A stretch of 64,000 nt of DNA, from assembly GCF_014203735.1 (NCBI RefSeq), contig NZ_JACHJQ010000002.1, positions 1,259,780 to 1,323,779 of the forward strand. The letters are read 5' to 3'. The notes under the pieces were generated by a model. It worked only from the letters and a program-made list of their open reading frames with translations, was not told where the DNA came from and made no database searches. Positions 1 to 9,678 of this stretch are shown piece by piece. The stretch's first letter is position 1. Each line of letters opens with the position of its first letter. The position numbers and the translations under genes were made by a program. The DNA comes from Actinophytocola algeriensis (GTDB taxonomy: Bacteria > Actinomycetota > Actinomycetes > Mycobacteriales > Pseudonocardiaceae).

Positions 1-1
1 C

Positions 2-388
2 ACTCAGGACACCGGAGCCACCGTGGTGCTGCTGCACTGCTGGCCGTACCACCGCCACGCCGCCTACCTGGCCCACGTGTACGACCACGTGTACGTGGAC
101 ACCGGGTTGATGATCCCGTTCGTCGGCACCAGAGCGGGCGGCGTCCTGGCCGAGACACTCGAGGTCGCCCCGTTCGAGTCGCTGCTGTACTCGTCGGACG
201 GCAACGTCCTGCCCGAACTGCACCACCTCGCGGCCGCGCTGTGGCGCCACCACCTCGGCCGCCTCCTCGACACCTGGCTCGCCGACGACGTGCTCGACAC
301 GAACACCGCCGAACGACTCGCACACGCCGCCGGTGCGGGCAACGCCACCCGCCTACACCCCCGACTCGCCTCTCGAACGAAACACTGA
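2..388 (+). CDS. Amidohydrolase-family protein, C-terminal part (gene starts before the window)
   Basis: The open frame enters at the window edge and runs without a stop to position 388, so only the last ~128 codons are present. The sequence resembles the C-terminal end of amidohydrolase_2 / FluG-type metal-dependent hydrolases. It has a buried strand VVLLHCWPYHR, a segment VYVDTGLMIPFVG, the conserved SSDGNVLPELHHLAA block (the Asp is the usual last metal ligand of the TIM barrel) and a final GAGNATRLH helix. The first metal-binding motifs lie outside the window. It converges with recQ downstream. Substrate unknown. Confidence 0.75.
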   Translation, partial: TQDTGATVVLLHCWPYHRHAAYLAHVYDHVYVDTGLMIPFVGTRAGGVLAETLEVAPFESLLYSSDGNVLPELHHLAAALWRHHLGRLLDTWLADDVLDTNTAERLAHAAGAGNATRLHPRLASRTKH

Positions 389-440
389 CCGCGAAACACT
401 CGCCCGCACCACCCTCCGCGGCTGAGACCGGCGGTGTGAA

Positions 441-2105
441 CTACCGATCCCGGCCGGACGGTTCAACCCCTCCCTGCTCGGTGGTGAGGAGGTTCCGCTC
501 CGCGACGGCGGACAAGGAGAGGGTCTTGTAGCCCATGTCGTCGAAGAGCACGGTCAGCCGGTCCTCTGCGGCCGACATCACCGTGCCGCGACCCCACTCC
601 GTATGGCGGACCACGGTGTCGACTGGAAACATGCCGGAACCCGAGGTCTCCTGCTCGCTCGTGCCGGTGTCGCAGCTGTCGCAGTTGCGGCACGGGCCGG
701 GCAGCTGGTGACCGAAGTAGCCGAGCAGGTACTGCCTGCGACAGCCGGCCGTCTCGGCGTAGCCCCGCATCATCTCGATGCGGGAGCGGATGAGCCGCTG
801 GTGTGCCTCGGCGACCTCGACCGCGTCGTCCACCGCCTGTTCCGGTGAGCGACCGGCATCGATGTACTCCAGCCCGCCCATCCCGGTCGTGGCGACCACG
901 CCGGCCTGCTCGAGCAGGTTCACCGCTCTCGTGCGCTGGCCCACCGAGGTGTCCACCTCGTCGTCGAGCTGTGCCGGGCGAACCGGCTCCTCGTGCCCGT
1001 CCAGGGCGCGCGCGACCTCGGCCAGGGGCTTCTCGGACACCTTCCCGGAGGTCAGGAACTTCTGCAGGCTCAGGTCTTCCGGCCGGTAGAACAGCGTGAC
1101 CGTGGCCGGTTCGCCGTCTCGGCCGGCCCGCCCGATCTGCTGGTAGTAGGAGTCCAGCGACTCCGGAGCCGAGGCGTGCACGACGAACCGCACATCGGGT
1201 TTGTCGATGCCCATGCCGAACGCGGAGGTCGCCGCCACGACGTCCAGTTCGTCGGCCATGAACTCCTGGTGCACCCGCTCGCGGTCGGCGGCCTTCATCC
1301 CGGCGTGGTACGCGGCGACCCGCACTCCGAGCCGCGTGAGTTCGTCCGCGTAGAACTCCGTGTCCTTCCGGGTCGCGACGTAAAGGAGGCCGCGGCGAGT
1401 GGCAAGGTCGCGGACGCGGTCGACGACCGTGCCGCGCTTGTCCTGGTCGTCGGTGAACCGCTCGACCGCGAGACGCAGGTTCGGGCGGTCGAAACCACCT
1501 GTCACCTCCCGATGGTCACGCAGACCCAGCCGCGCCACGATGTCCCGGCGCACGGGAAGCGCCGCGGTGGCGGTCAACGCGATCACCCTCGGGTGCCCGA
1601 GCCGTTCGATCACGGGGGCGAGGCGCAGGTAGTCGGGTCGGAAGTCGTGTCCCCACGAGGAAACGCAGTGCGCCTCGTCCACTACGAACAACGAGACTCC
1701 GACTCGGCTCAGCTCGTCGAGCACCTCGTCCTTGGCCAGCTGTTCCGGGGAGAGGAAGACGAACTCGGCGTCGCCTCGACGCACGGCTTCCCAGGTCCGC
1801 GCACGCTCACCGCGACTCTGGCTCGAGTTCAGCGCGAAGGCGCCGGGCATCCCGCTGCCGTCGAGGCCGTCGATCTGGTCGTGCTGCAAGGCGATCAGCG
1901 GGGACACCACCACCGTCGGGCCCGCCAGCAGCAACGCGGGCACCTGGTAGATCGCCGACTTCCCGGCCCCGGTCGGCAGCACTGCCAGCACGTCGCGCCC
2001 GGCCATCACCTGTTCCATGGCCTGGAGTTGGTAGTCGTGCAGCTGCGACCAACCGAAGTTCTCCTCGGCGACCCGCCGCAGTTCCCTGACCTGTTCACGT
2101 GTCAC
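441..2105 (-). CDS. recQ: ATP-dependent DNA helicase RecQ
   Basis: A 554-residue 3'-to-5' DNA helicase of the RecQ family, acting in recombination and repair of stalled forks. Visible motifs are Walker A PTGAGKS, the Walker B box VVDEAHCVSSWGHDFRPDY, motif III ALTATA and motif VI QQIGRAGRDG. A RecQ-type zinc-binding module follows (CRRQYLLGYFG then CRNCDSC). The last ~45 residues (TVVRHTEWGRGTV, LTVLFDDMGYKTL) match the DUF3553-like tail common on actinobacterial RecQ proteins. The open frame extends upstream, but homology begins at the GTG at 2105 (VTREQVREL), giving the normal length for the short actinobacterial type. It has no HRDC domain. Confidence 0.93.
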   Translation of the reverse strand: MTREQVRELRRVAEENFGWSQLHDYQLQAMEQVMAGRDVLAVLPTGAGKSAIYQVPALLLAGPTVVVSPLIALQHDQIDGLDGSGMPGAFALNSSQSRGERARTWEAVRRGDAEFVFLSPEQLAKDEVLDELSRVGVSLFVVDEAHCVSSWGHDFRPDYLRLAPVIERLGHPRVIALTATAALPVRRDIVARLGLRDHREVTGGFDRPNLRLAVERFTDDQDKRGTVVDRVRDLATRRGLLYVATRKDTEFYADELTRLGVRVAAYHAGMKAADRERVHQEFMADELDVVAATSAFGMGIDKPDVRFVVHASAPESLDSYYQQIGRAGRDGEPATVTLFYRPEDLSLQKFLTSGKVSEKPLAEVARALDGHEEPVRPAQLDDEVDTSVGQRTRAVNLLEQAGVVATTGMGGLEYIDAGRSPEQAVDDAVEVAEAHQRLIRSRIEMMRGYAETAGCRRQYLLGYFGHQLPGPCRNCDSCDTGTSEQETSGSGMFPVDTVVRHTEWGRGTVMSAAEDRLTVLFDDMGYKTLSLSAVAERNLLTTEQGGVEPSGRDR

Positions 2106-2251
2106 CCGGTGGCAGGTACCCCGGCGGGTCGCCAGGAAACCACGGAGCCCTGGGCTCCCCCGGACGTCGGCCGGTCGCCCGTCGCGACACCACCACGGTT
2201 GTGCGACCCGATGAGGGGTAGCCCACTGACAAGCAGACCGACCCCGAGGAG

Positions 2252-2428
2252 ATGACGATGATGACGGCACGGGAACCGCGGGCGTCGACCCACCGTGTCG
2301 TCTCCGGGTCCGACACGCCCGTCGAGGACCGCGAGACGAGCTTTGCCGTGTGGGCGCACACCACGATGCTGGATGAGGACACCCAGGACGACCAGCCGGA
2401 GCCCACGGTGCTCCGCGGCATCGACTGA
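2252..2428 (+). CDS. Small hydrophilic hypothetical protein
   Basis: A 58-codon reading frame divergent from recQ, rich in Asp, Glu and Thr. GAGGAG abuts the first ATG and sits better for the ATG at 2258, so initiation may be two codons in. No family is recognised. Its good codon use and ribosome site are the only support. Confidence 0.4.
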   Translation: MTMMTAREPRASTHRVVSGSDTPVEDRETSFAVWAHTTMLDEDTQDDQPEPTVLRGID

Positions 2429-2484
2429 GGACTGTGACCGGCCAGGAACGTCCGCACACCGTGTGGGACGTCGTGGTCTGAACC

Positions 2485-3381
2485 GCCGATCTTCTTCCTG
2501 GTTTGACGGCGTACCGGACGGGCACACGTCCGCATGCGACGTCGAGGCGAGCCGCGTCCTCGCACGAGCCGTGTGCCGATGGGCCGGCATCCCTCCTGCC
2601 GACACGGCGGTGCCCGAGGTCGCGGCGGACCTGGTGGCCATGGTCGACGGTTTCGCCACACCCGGCCCCCGGCACTGGCGGGCCCGCGCGGCCCGTGGCC
2701 GCCGCGAGGCGTGGCTGGCGCGGCTCGTGACCGCCGTCCGCGAGAACAGCCTGAGTGTCCCGACCGGTTCCGCCCTGGACGTTGTCGCGCACCACCGGGA
2801 ACCCGACGGCGAACCGCTCTCGCCCAGGCTGGCAGCGGTCGAGCTGCTCAACGTCATCCGACCGACCGCCGCGGTGTGCTGGTTCGTCGCCTACGCCGGA
2901 CACGCCCTCCACGCGTGGCCAAGGCACCGGCAACGCCTCCGTGACGGCGACACCCACTTCGCCGAGGCGTTCGCACACGAGGTGCGCCGGTTCTACCCGT
3001 TCGCGCCCTTCATCGGTGGGCGCGCCATGCGAAGACTGACCTGGCGCGGCGAGCCCATCCCGCGGTTCTCGCTGGTCCTGCCCGACCTGTGGGGGGCAGA
3101 ACCACGACGTGGAGCTGTGGGACAACCCGTACGAGTTCCGCCCGGAGCGGTTCCTCGGCCGGCAGGTCGACCCGTTCGAGCTGGTACCGCAGGGTGCCGG
3201 CGACCCGCACACCAACCACCGCTGCCCCGGCGAGCCGTCGACCGTCGCGATCCTGCGCACCCTCGCCATCCGCCTCTCTCGCCTGGACTATCGCGTGCCC
3301 GACCAGGACCTGACCATCTCCCTGCGTCGCGTGCCGGCACGCGTCCGCAGCGGCTTCGTCCTTGTCCCGAACCATTCATGA
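2485..3381 (+). pseudogene. CYP152-type cytochrome P450 (fatty-acid peroxygenase-like), truncated and frameshifted
   Basis: About 300 residues matching the central and C-terminal parts of class CYP152 P450s, the H2O2-using fatty-acid hydroxylases/decarboxylases. Visible pieces are the I-helix region (AVELLNVIRPTAAV), the EVRRFYPFAPF helix and the heme-thiolate loop QGAGDPHTNHRCPGEPS with its Cys ligand. Roughly the first 120-150 residues are missing. The frame breaks near 3093, where a run of six G replaces the five needed to read LPDLWGQNHDVELWDN; the remainder continues in another frame to 3381. A second decayed CYP152 piece lies at 18.4-18.8 kb. Confidence 0.8.
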
Positions 3382-3546
3382 CGACGAGGCGTTTCCCGGA
3401 CATGCGCTGCCGCCGACGGGGAAGAGGACATCCATGACCGCATTCGTCCGATCTGCCCGGGTGAGGTTCGGCTCGCGATGTCACGGACATCCCAAAACGA
3501 GTTGTCGCAGTCGAACCAGCGACTCGATGACAAAGGTGGTGTGACG

Positions 3547-3753
3547 ATGCCGGTGCGATCGCATAGCGTGCCAAGCGACGAACCGAGTCCGGTCAACGCC
3601 AGCCGGGGGCTCGACCACGTCCCGACCAAGGGCATCCGCCAACTGGTCCGCGACCTGTTGACTGACCACGCCGGTATCGTCGACGACGCGGTTCTGGTAA
3701 CCGACGAACCGGTCACCAACGCGCACCGCCACTGCCTGGCTCCCAGCGTCTGA
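3547..3753 (+). pseudogene. RsbW-like ATP-binding (anti-sigma kinase) fragment
   Basis: The ~68-residue product contains the segment RQLVRDLLTDHAG..VDDAVLVTDEPVTNAHRH. This is the N-box region of HATPase_c_2 anti-sigma-factor kinases, in which VTNAxxH carries the Mg2+/ATP-binding Asn. The frame stops directly after this block, so the G1/G2 ATP-lid motifs are lost. It lies just upstream of a STAS antagonist remnant, so the pair probably once formed a partner-switching module for a stress sigma factor. Confidence 0.6.
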
Positions 3754-3861
3754 CGGCTCACTTTGATCAACCACGGCAGACGCTTGTGGTCGATCCACTG
3801 TCGTGAACGTTCCGAACGGCACCGGTCCAAGACAATCGGCGACCGAGTACGGTTCAGTACC

Positions 3862-4247
3862 GTGAGCGAGCACCCCGAGACCGGTCCAGTCCCTGTTGGG
3901 CTGGACATCGTGTACCACGAGGTGGACAGCATGCTGGTCATCGCGGTCACGGGTGAGGTCGACCTGCAGACCGCGCCCGCGCTGCACAAGGCAGTCACCG
4001 CCGGGATCGAGCGGACACGTGGCGAGCCCTGTGTCCTGGACCTGACCACGGTCACGTTTCTCGGCTCCGCCGGTCTCACTACCCTGGTGGAGGCGACCAG
4101 CTTCGGTGAGGCGCGACGGGAACCACTGCGCATCGTGGTGGACTCCACCGTCCCGTGATCCGGCCCATCCAGGTCACCGGCCTGGACAACGTGTTGCGGC
4201 TGTACCACTCCGTGGACGAAGCGGTAGGAGCCGGGGAGCAACGATAA
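3862..4247 (+). pseudogene. STAS-domain anti-sigma-factor antagonist, one-base frameshift
   Basis: From a GTG at 3862 the frame encodes a SpoIIAA/RsbV-like STAS domain. It has a VIAVTGEVDLQTAPAL strand-helix and the phosphorylatable-serine loop LDLTTVTFLGSAGL. The frame ends early at 4158 after IVVDSTVP. Restoring one C before GTCCCG near 4150 would read VDSTRPVIRPIQVTGLDNV and run to TAA at 4247, which is the normal end of this family. It is either a recent pseudogene or a single-base sequence error. Confidence 0.75.
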
Positions 4248-4596
4248 TCAGGCGGCGGTCATGCCGGGACACCCACCGGATGTGTCCAACCCACATTGCG
4301 CAAGATCGTGCCCACCACTCAGAGCGCTCGGCTCCGGGTGCTGGGCGGATGCGGCTGGCCGGTCTGGTAGACCGGGCACAGGTTGTGGAACCGCGTAGCG
4401 GTAGGGAACGGCGGGTGGCGGTGCTGGCGGCCGCCCCCATTTCAACCATCTGACCAGGCCGAACCACCGAAAGGCGACTGGTGGCCCTGAGCAACGACAC
4501 CATCTGTGTCGCTCCGTTGCGGGGGTGGATTGACGGTGAGCGCGTCGGCTTGAGCGCCTACCGCTGTACGCGCGCGAAGTGGAGGAACGTAATCCG
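4248..4596. other. Intergenic stretch, no gene recognised
   Basis: Reading frames here have no recognisable domain, and none has a convincing ribosome site. I see no strong hairpin. Confidence 0.5.
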
Positions 4597-5424
4597 TCAG
4601 CTGCTACACCGGCTCTCCGTGGAGCCCGGCTCGGTGAGGATCTGCCACAGCTTCGCGGCGTCCACGCCCCTGGCGGTGTCTGGTTTGTTGGAAGGCAGGC
4701 CGGTGGGTTGCTCGGCGGGTGCGTTGCCCAGGTATTCGACCAGGACCATGGCCAGATCGCGGAGCTTGACGTTGAGGTGCTGGCTGGCGATGGAGAGCCT
4801 GCGCCAGGCGGCGTCCGCGTCGCAGCGGACGGCGTCCATGATCGCACCCTTGGCCTGTTCGATGACACCCCGCGACCGCAGCATCGCGAGCACCTGTGGG
4901 GATCCATCAGTCGTGGAGGCATATACCACGGCCAGGGTGGCGGCGGCGAGGGCCTCGTAGCGACGCAGGCTCGACAGCACAGTCTCGTCAGCTGGGCCGG
5001 TGACGCAGCAGGACAGGACGAGCACGCCGGCGCCGTCCCAACCGGCGGCGAGGGCGGCCACGCCGCGGATCCGGCTCCAGGTGTCGTACAGGTGGGGCGT
5101 CCGTTCCTTCATCGCTTGCCGGGTGAGAGCGGGCCAGCGTGAGTCGGCCCAGACATCGTCCGTCGTCACCGGCAAGTCGGAGGCCACCGCATCGAGAACG
5201 GGACCACCGAGCTGCTCGATCTGCGCGTCCACCAGCTCGCCGACAGCACCCACGTTGGCGAGTCGCACCAGGCCGTATCCCTCTCCGGCCGCGCGATGCC
5301 CAACGGTGATCGTCGCTCCGACAGGCTCCTGCGGCGCGAGGTCGTCGAACAGTCGACCGAGCACATCCTCGAGAAGGATGACCAAAGGTTTCCAGTCAGG
5401 CGAGATCATCCCGTGATCGACCAT
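4597..5424 (-). CDS. GAF and ANTAR domain-containing protein
   Basis: A 275-residue sensor/regulator. Residues ~15-165 form a GAF domain (small-molecule or redox sensing). Residues ~175-235 form an ANTAR RNA-binding domain, recognisable by LAMLRSRGVIEQAKGAIM, the AWRRLSIASQHLNVKLRDLA helix pair and conserved Ala/Gly spacing. ANTAR proteins act by antitermination on nascent transcripts. The ATG at 5424 (MVDHGMISPDW) is preferred; an in-frame start at 5463 would add 13 residues. It stands alone; the neighbours are remnants of other stress-response genes. Confidence 0.85.
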   Translation of the reverse strand: MVDHGMISPDWKPLVILLEDVLGRLFDDLAPQEPVGATITVGHRAAGEGYGLVRLANVGAVGELVDAQIEQLGGPVLDAVASDLPVTTDDVWADSRWPALTRQAMKERTPHLYDTWSRIRGVAALAAGWDGAGVLVLSCCVTGPADETVLSSLRRYEALAAATLAVVYASTTDGSPQVLAMLRSRGVIEQAKGAIMDAVRCDADAAWRRLSIASQHLNVKLRDLAMVLVEYLGNAPAEQPTGLPSNKPDTARGVDAAKLWQILTEPGSTESRCSS

Positions 5425-5463
5425 CACGACTCCGACAGTAGATCGGCCACCTCGTCTTGTCAC

Positions 5464-6334
5464 TCCGGGGCCTCAGCCACCGTACGTATAGCGAGTCGCC
5501 GGCCAACGGGCCTGGGCCGTGGACGCTCGGGGAGAACGTCATGGATGCGGACGCCAGCCATGCCGAGCGGTAGCGCTGCGTTTCTACGTCGAGGCGTGGC
5601 TCGCGCGGTCGGCGTCGAGGTGGCAGCTGCTTAGCTGGAGCACGGGCCGCCGTCCTCGGCCTACATCGCTCTCGCCGAGCGGGTCCCTGGCAATCCGCGC
5701 TTTCTCATGCTCGAGGACTGACCAACGTGGTGTTCACCATGGTCGTGCTCCTGCTCGATCGCACCGGGCGCCGCAGCCTGCCGCTCACGGCACCGCGGGT
5801 CTGTTACTCGGGTTGCTCGTGGGGGGCCACCACCTGGCCGGTCCTCGACCCGCACCCGCCGTTGTGCTCGCGGACGTGCTCAGCCAGTGCCAACCCGAGC
5901 CGGGCACCACTGCCTCCCGGTCGGAGGTGACCGGCGAGCGAAAATGTGCACGAACCGCGTCAGGAACGCCCGACCTGGCGTTGTCGGCCTCGACGCGGGC
6001 CTACTCGTCGCGGCGGAGGAGACCCAGCAGGCCGATCGCGTACTTCGCTCCGCACGACAGTACGTGACGCACTCCGCGCACTGGCTGTGCCTACGCCTTG
6101 GGTCCCCGTGGCAACGGACCGTGGACGTCAGTTACGAGCAGCTCATCCGCCCCACATCACCACCCGCGCGGAGCTGACCACGCGAGTGCACGACCTGCTT
6201 CCCGACCTCGCGCCCGTGGCGCTGCGCGGGCACCACCTGCCACTGCCCCGGCTCGCGCGGCGGCCGTGGCCGGTCGACCTCGCACTGCGCCGCCCGTGAC
6301 GACCGGCGCGCCTTCGACCGGCGGGTCGTGGTGC
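5464..6334. other. 870 bases with only degenerate coding traces
   Basis: Short conserved-looking fragments appear in different plus-strand frames. One is a tail reading SSAYIALAERVPGNPRFLML before a stop at about 5720. Another, near 5975-6290, reads VGLDAGLLVAAEE. No continuous gene or named family can be supported. This fits the pattern of decayed genes on both sides. Confidence 0.45.
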
Positions 6335-6700
6335 GGGCAGGGTGTACGAAGCCCTCGACGTCATGCTCGGGTGCCCCGTCGCGGTGAAGATGTTCCAGCC
6401 AGAGGGCAACGCGGTCGCCCGCTACCGGTTCACCGCGGAAGCCCGCCTGCTCGCAGGGCTGGCCCACCCCGCGCTCGTCACCGTCTACGACGTCTGCCTC
6501 GACAGCGACAAACCCTTCCTGGTCATGCAACTGGTCAACGGCCCACTCTGCGCGACGTGCTCGACCGCGGCCCACTGGAACCCGCCGCCGTCGCCCGCTT
6601 CCGGCGCCCGGCTGGCGGACGTACTCGCCTACGTCCACGCCCGGGACATCGTGCACCGCGACATCAAGCTCCAGCCGGAGGTGCAGCTCGTCGAACGCGC
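6335..6700 (+). pseudogene. Serine/threonine protein kinase (PknB-like) catalytic-domain remnant
   Basis: Frame 6342-6716 reads YEALDVMLGCPVAVKMF (invariant Lys in VAVK) and then LAGLAHPALVTVYDV. The frame slips near 6545: the overlapping frame reads PTLRDVLDRGPLEP. It returns for LADVLAYVHARDIVHRDIK, which holds the catalytic-loop HRD. Upstream there is no intact G-loop, and the APE region and rest of the C-lobe are gone. Homology ends abruptly near 6690, where a KatG tail begins in the same orientation. Confidence 0.75.
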
Positions 6701-6704
6701 CTAC

Positions 6705-6982
<278 letters not shown>

Positions 6983-7159
6983 GCCGGTTGTACTGAAGAA
7001 CACGACGAACGCGGCTGATCATGGCTGGGCGATCCGAAGCGCGTTCGTCCTCTGTGGATCGGCACCAGATCGAGTGGTAACAGTCGTCTCCGTCTTTCTG
7101 TTGGCTCAATCGGGGAACTCACCGGACACGTCGGTTTCACCGAAGGATCGGAGTGGGAC

Positions 7160-7537
7160 ATGAAACGCACAGTCCGGAACGGTCTCGTGGCAGCGGCCAC
7201 CCTTGCCGTGGTGATCGGGGGACCCGCGGCCACGGCCACACCGGCCGTGCCGCACACCGTCATGGCCCAGCAGCAGGACGAGGACCGGGATCGCGGGGAC
7301 CAGGACGACGACCATGGACTATGGGGGCTGCTCGGCCTCGTCGGGCTCGTCGGTCTACTCGGGTTGATCCGACGAGGACGCCGGAACGACCAGCTCGCCG
7401 GACCGGCGGTCGCGCCACCGGTCACCCAGTCGGAGATGCCGGCCCGTCAGCCGGTCGACCACATTCAGCCCGGCGCGCCGCAGCAGTACGCCGATCCCGC
7501 CCGGCCACCGCGCGACGGTGGATACCGGCAGCTGTAG
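7160..7537 (+). CDS. WGxxGxxG-type small secreted/membrane protein
   Basis: A 125-residue protein. It has an N-terminal signal-like segment (MKRTVRNGLVAAATLAVVIG then Ala-rich), an acidic Gln/Asp linker, the hallmark LWGLLGLVGLVGLLGLIRRG (WGxxGxxGLxGL plus a basic stop) and a Pro-rich tail. Families with this motif are small exported actinobacterial and cyanobacterial proteins of unknown function. The motif forms a single transmembrane helix close to the C-terminal half. GGAGTGGGAC precedes the ATG as ribosome site. It is monocistronic. Confidence 0.85.
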   Translation: MKRTVRNGLVAAATLAVVIGGPAATATPAVPHTVMAQQQDEDRDRGDQDDDHGLWGLLGLVGLVGLLGLIRRGRRNDQLAGPAVAPPVTQSEMPARQPVDHIQPGAPQQYADPARPPRDGGYRQL

Positions 7538-7707
7538 CGGTCAATGCGACCACACGCGCACAACAGCACCGTCGCGTCCCCGGGCGAGGTTGCCCAGCCG
7601 GCGTGCCACCGAACGGATGGCAGGCGGAGCTGACGGCACCGCCTGGTCCGAACACACCGCGAAGGTTGCCTTGGTCCTTTGTGTTGTTTGAAGGGTGTGC
7701 CCGGAGG

Positions 7708-8036
7708 TAGCTGTGCTCATGTGGCTGCCGCGACCGTCCGGCGTTTACCACCCACAGGGCGGCACCTGGCTGCTGGCCAAGGCCCTGCGCGACGCCGGCG
7801 TCGGGCCCGGGGCCGATGTCCTGGAGGTTCGACCGGGTGCGGGTCTCCGGTTCGGTCTCGTGCTGGCCAACCCCGTACGTGCCCGGCGTCCCGGGTGTTC
7901 CCGCACGCGGCTCCAGCAGCGCGTGGAAGTCGGTATCGACGGCCGCACCGTTCTCGACCGGTTGTGCACCGCACCACCCGATCTCCTCGCACCAGGCCGC
8001 GGTCTTCTCACCGCCCACTCCGCACTGTGCGAGTGA
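7708..8036 (+). pseudogene. HemK-like class I SAM methyltransferase remnant
   Basis: The frame starts like a HemK2/PrmC-type methyltransferase (WLPRPSGVYHPQGGTWLLAKAL; GVGPGADVLEV). It then jumps to the substrate-binding FGLVLANP(PYVPG) motif, with the SAM-fold strands between them missing. It ends with LDRLCTAPPDLLAPGRGLL and HSALC. The NPPYVP portion is continued in a different frame, so there is a frameshift and an internal deletion. Confidence 0.6.
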
Positions 8037-8164
8037 ACACCACGCTTCACTGTGGGATGAGGAGTCCGAGACCCACCGGGCTGCCTCGGCTACAGCGGGC
8101 TACCCGCAGCCAGACGGCCGAATGTTCACCACCTGGCGGCTTGACCACTGCCGGAGTCAGGCCT

Positions 8165-8195
8165 GCCCGACCCGCCGGCATGAGACGGGTCGGGC
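8165..8195 (-). terminator. Hairpin downstream of the hemerythrin operon
   Basis: A perfect 10-bp inverted repeat, GCCCGACCCG and CGGGTCGGGC, with an 11-base loop lies 26 bases past the stop of the hemerythrin gene ending at 8221. Position and GC-rich stem suggest a transcription terminator. No clear U-tract follows, as is usual in actinomycetes. Confidence 0.6.
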
Positions 8196-8220
8196 GAGCT
8201 GTCACCAGCAGCCCGAGCGC

Positions 8221-9273
8221 TCAGCTCGGCGCCGTGATCGCCTTCTGAACGAGGTCCTTGGTGCGGTCGAACAGCGACAGGGCCGGTCCGGCGAGGGTGT
8301 TCGCGGTAGCGGACTCGACGCCGGGGTGGGGGTGGGTCGGTGCGACCGCTTCCGCTGCCTTGACCGCGGCCGTCATGGTGCGCAGCTCGGCGCCCCCGAC
8401 CTCGCGCCGCAGGTAGCGGAACTCGTAGGCCTCCTCCTTGCTGGCGTGGTCGAGGACGTCGATGCGCAACTGGTCGAGCAACTGGGGGAACTCGGGGGCA
8501 TCCGGGCCCATCTTCTCCAACTCCGCCAGGGTCTCCTTGGCGGAGTGTTCCTCGGCGAGCCGGTCGTCGACGATGTCGTCACCGCCGTGTACCCGCAACC
8601 GGGTCAGGGGATGGACCACCTGCTCCTCGGCGGTCTCGTGCACGGCGAGCAGTCGCACCAGTCGCTGGAACGCATCCGTACGTGCTTTCCCCGTGGCCGA
8701 CTCGACCTCGATGAACAGGTCGCGAATCTGGGTGTGCTGGCGGAGCAGCAGATCTACCACATCCTGCTCCGCCGAGCCGTCCGGTTTGCCGTCGCCCGTG
8801 ACCGTGGCGGCACCGGGCAGCTGTGCTGGTTTGCGCGGCGCTTTCTTGCGAAGTTTGATCATCTGAGCGCCGATCTCCTGCAGCTGCTTGCGGCCCAGGC
8901 CTTCGCGGACTTGCGGGAACCAGCCCTCTTCCTCTTTGCCGAAGTGGCGTGACACCGTCTCGATCAGCACGGTGGCCTTGGCGTTGAAGCGTTCGTCGTC
9001 TGGCGTCATCGCCGCCAGCTCCGTACACAACACTTCCGCTACGTGGTTTTCCTCGTAGGAACGCAGTACGTCGTCCTCGAGATCCGGCAGCCGCTTGCGC
9101 AGTTCGGGGTGCATGCACTCGTTTTCCAGGTACGAGTAGATGGTCAACGCCTTGACGACGCGCCGCATGGCTGCGCCCTTGCTTCTCTTTGTCTCCGCGG
9201 ACTGGAACTCCCGGAACAGGCGACGGATCTCCTTGTGGTCCTCTTTGAGTAGCACGATGGCGTCGGTCGACAT
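8221..9273 (-). CDS. Double hemerythrin (HHE) domain protein
   Basis: A 350-residue cytoplasmic protein with two four-helix HHE cation-binding domains. Domain 1 spans ~1-145 (LLKEDHKEIRRLF, then CMHPELRKRLP, SYEENHVAEVL and HFGKEEEGWFP). Domain 2 spans ~170-300 (LLLRQHTQIRDLF, then VHETAEEQVVHP, EEHSAKETL and HASKEEAYEF). The spaced His/Glu residues are the expected diiron ligands for binding O2, NO or iron. It is followed upstream on the same strand, after only 2 bases, by a shorter paralogue and a ferritin-like gene, suggesting an iron or oxidative-stress group. Confidence 0.9.
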   Translation of the reverse strand: MSTDAIVLLKEDHKEIRRLFREFQSAETKRSKGAAMRRVVKALTIYSYLENECMHPELRKRLPDLEDDVLRSYEENHVAEVLCTELAAMTPDDERFNAKATVLIETVSRHFGKEEEGWFPQVREGLGRKQLQEIGAQMIKLRKKAPRKPAQLPGAATVTGDGKPDGSAEQDVVDLLLRQHTQIRDLFIEVESATGKARTDAFQRLVRLLAVHETAEEQVVHPLTRLRVHGGDDIVDDRLAEEHSAKETLAELEKMGPDAPEFPQLLDQLRIDVLDHASKEEAYEFRYLRREVGGAELRTMTAAVKAAEAVAPTHPHPGVESATANTLAGPALSLFDRTKDLVQKAITAPS

Positions 9274-9275
9274 GG

Positions 9276-9659
9276 TCAGTCCTTCCCTGCGGCGGGGGTC
9301 GGGCGAGTGGGTGTGACCGCCTCAGCGGTTCTCAGCGCGGCGGAGAAGGCTCGTAGCTCGCCTGCGGGTACATCCCGGCGCAGGTAGCGGAACGCGGCCA
9401 GCGTCTGTCCGGTGCGGTACTCCTCGGCGAGCAGGTCGGCGACGATGTGGTCGCCGCCGTGCACATACAGCCGGGTCGGGGGGTGCAACACCTGCTCGGC
9501 GGCGGCCTCGTGCACCGTCAGCAGCCGCACCAGGCCGTGGAAGGCGTGCGCCCTGGCTGCCGAGGAACTCGATTCGACTTCGACGAACAAGTCGCGGATC
9601 CGCGTGTGCTGCTCGACCAGCAGGTCAACCACATCCTGTTCGACCGCGGGGTCGGTCAT
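9276..9659 (-). CDS. Hemerythrin-like protein with an internal deletion
   Basis: A 127-residue paralogue of the second HHE domain next door, sharing VVDLLVEQHTRIRDLFVEVES, RLLTVHEAAAEQVLHP and GGDHIVADLLAEEYRTGQTL. Directly after TGQTLA it joins AFRYLRRDVPAGELR. The ~45-residue helix that holds the last HxxxE ligands (HASKEEAYEF in the neighbour) is missing. The ATG at 9659 follows GAGGAGAAGGAC. The reading frame is intact, but a normal diiron site cannot form, so the protein is probably non-functional or altered. Confidence 0.7.
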   Translation of the reverse strand: MTDPAVEQDVVDLLVEQHTRIRDLFVEVESSSSAARAHAFHGLVRLLTVHEAAAEQVLHPPTRLYVHGGDHIVADLLAEEYRTGQTLAAFRYLRRDVPAGELRAFSAALRTAEAVTPTRPTPAAGKD

Positions 9660-9678
9660 GTCCTTCTCCTCGAGACGT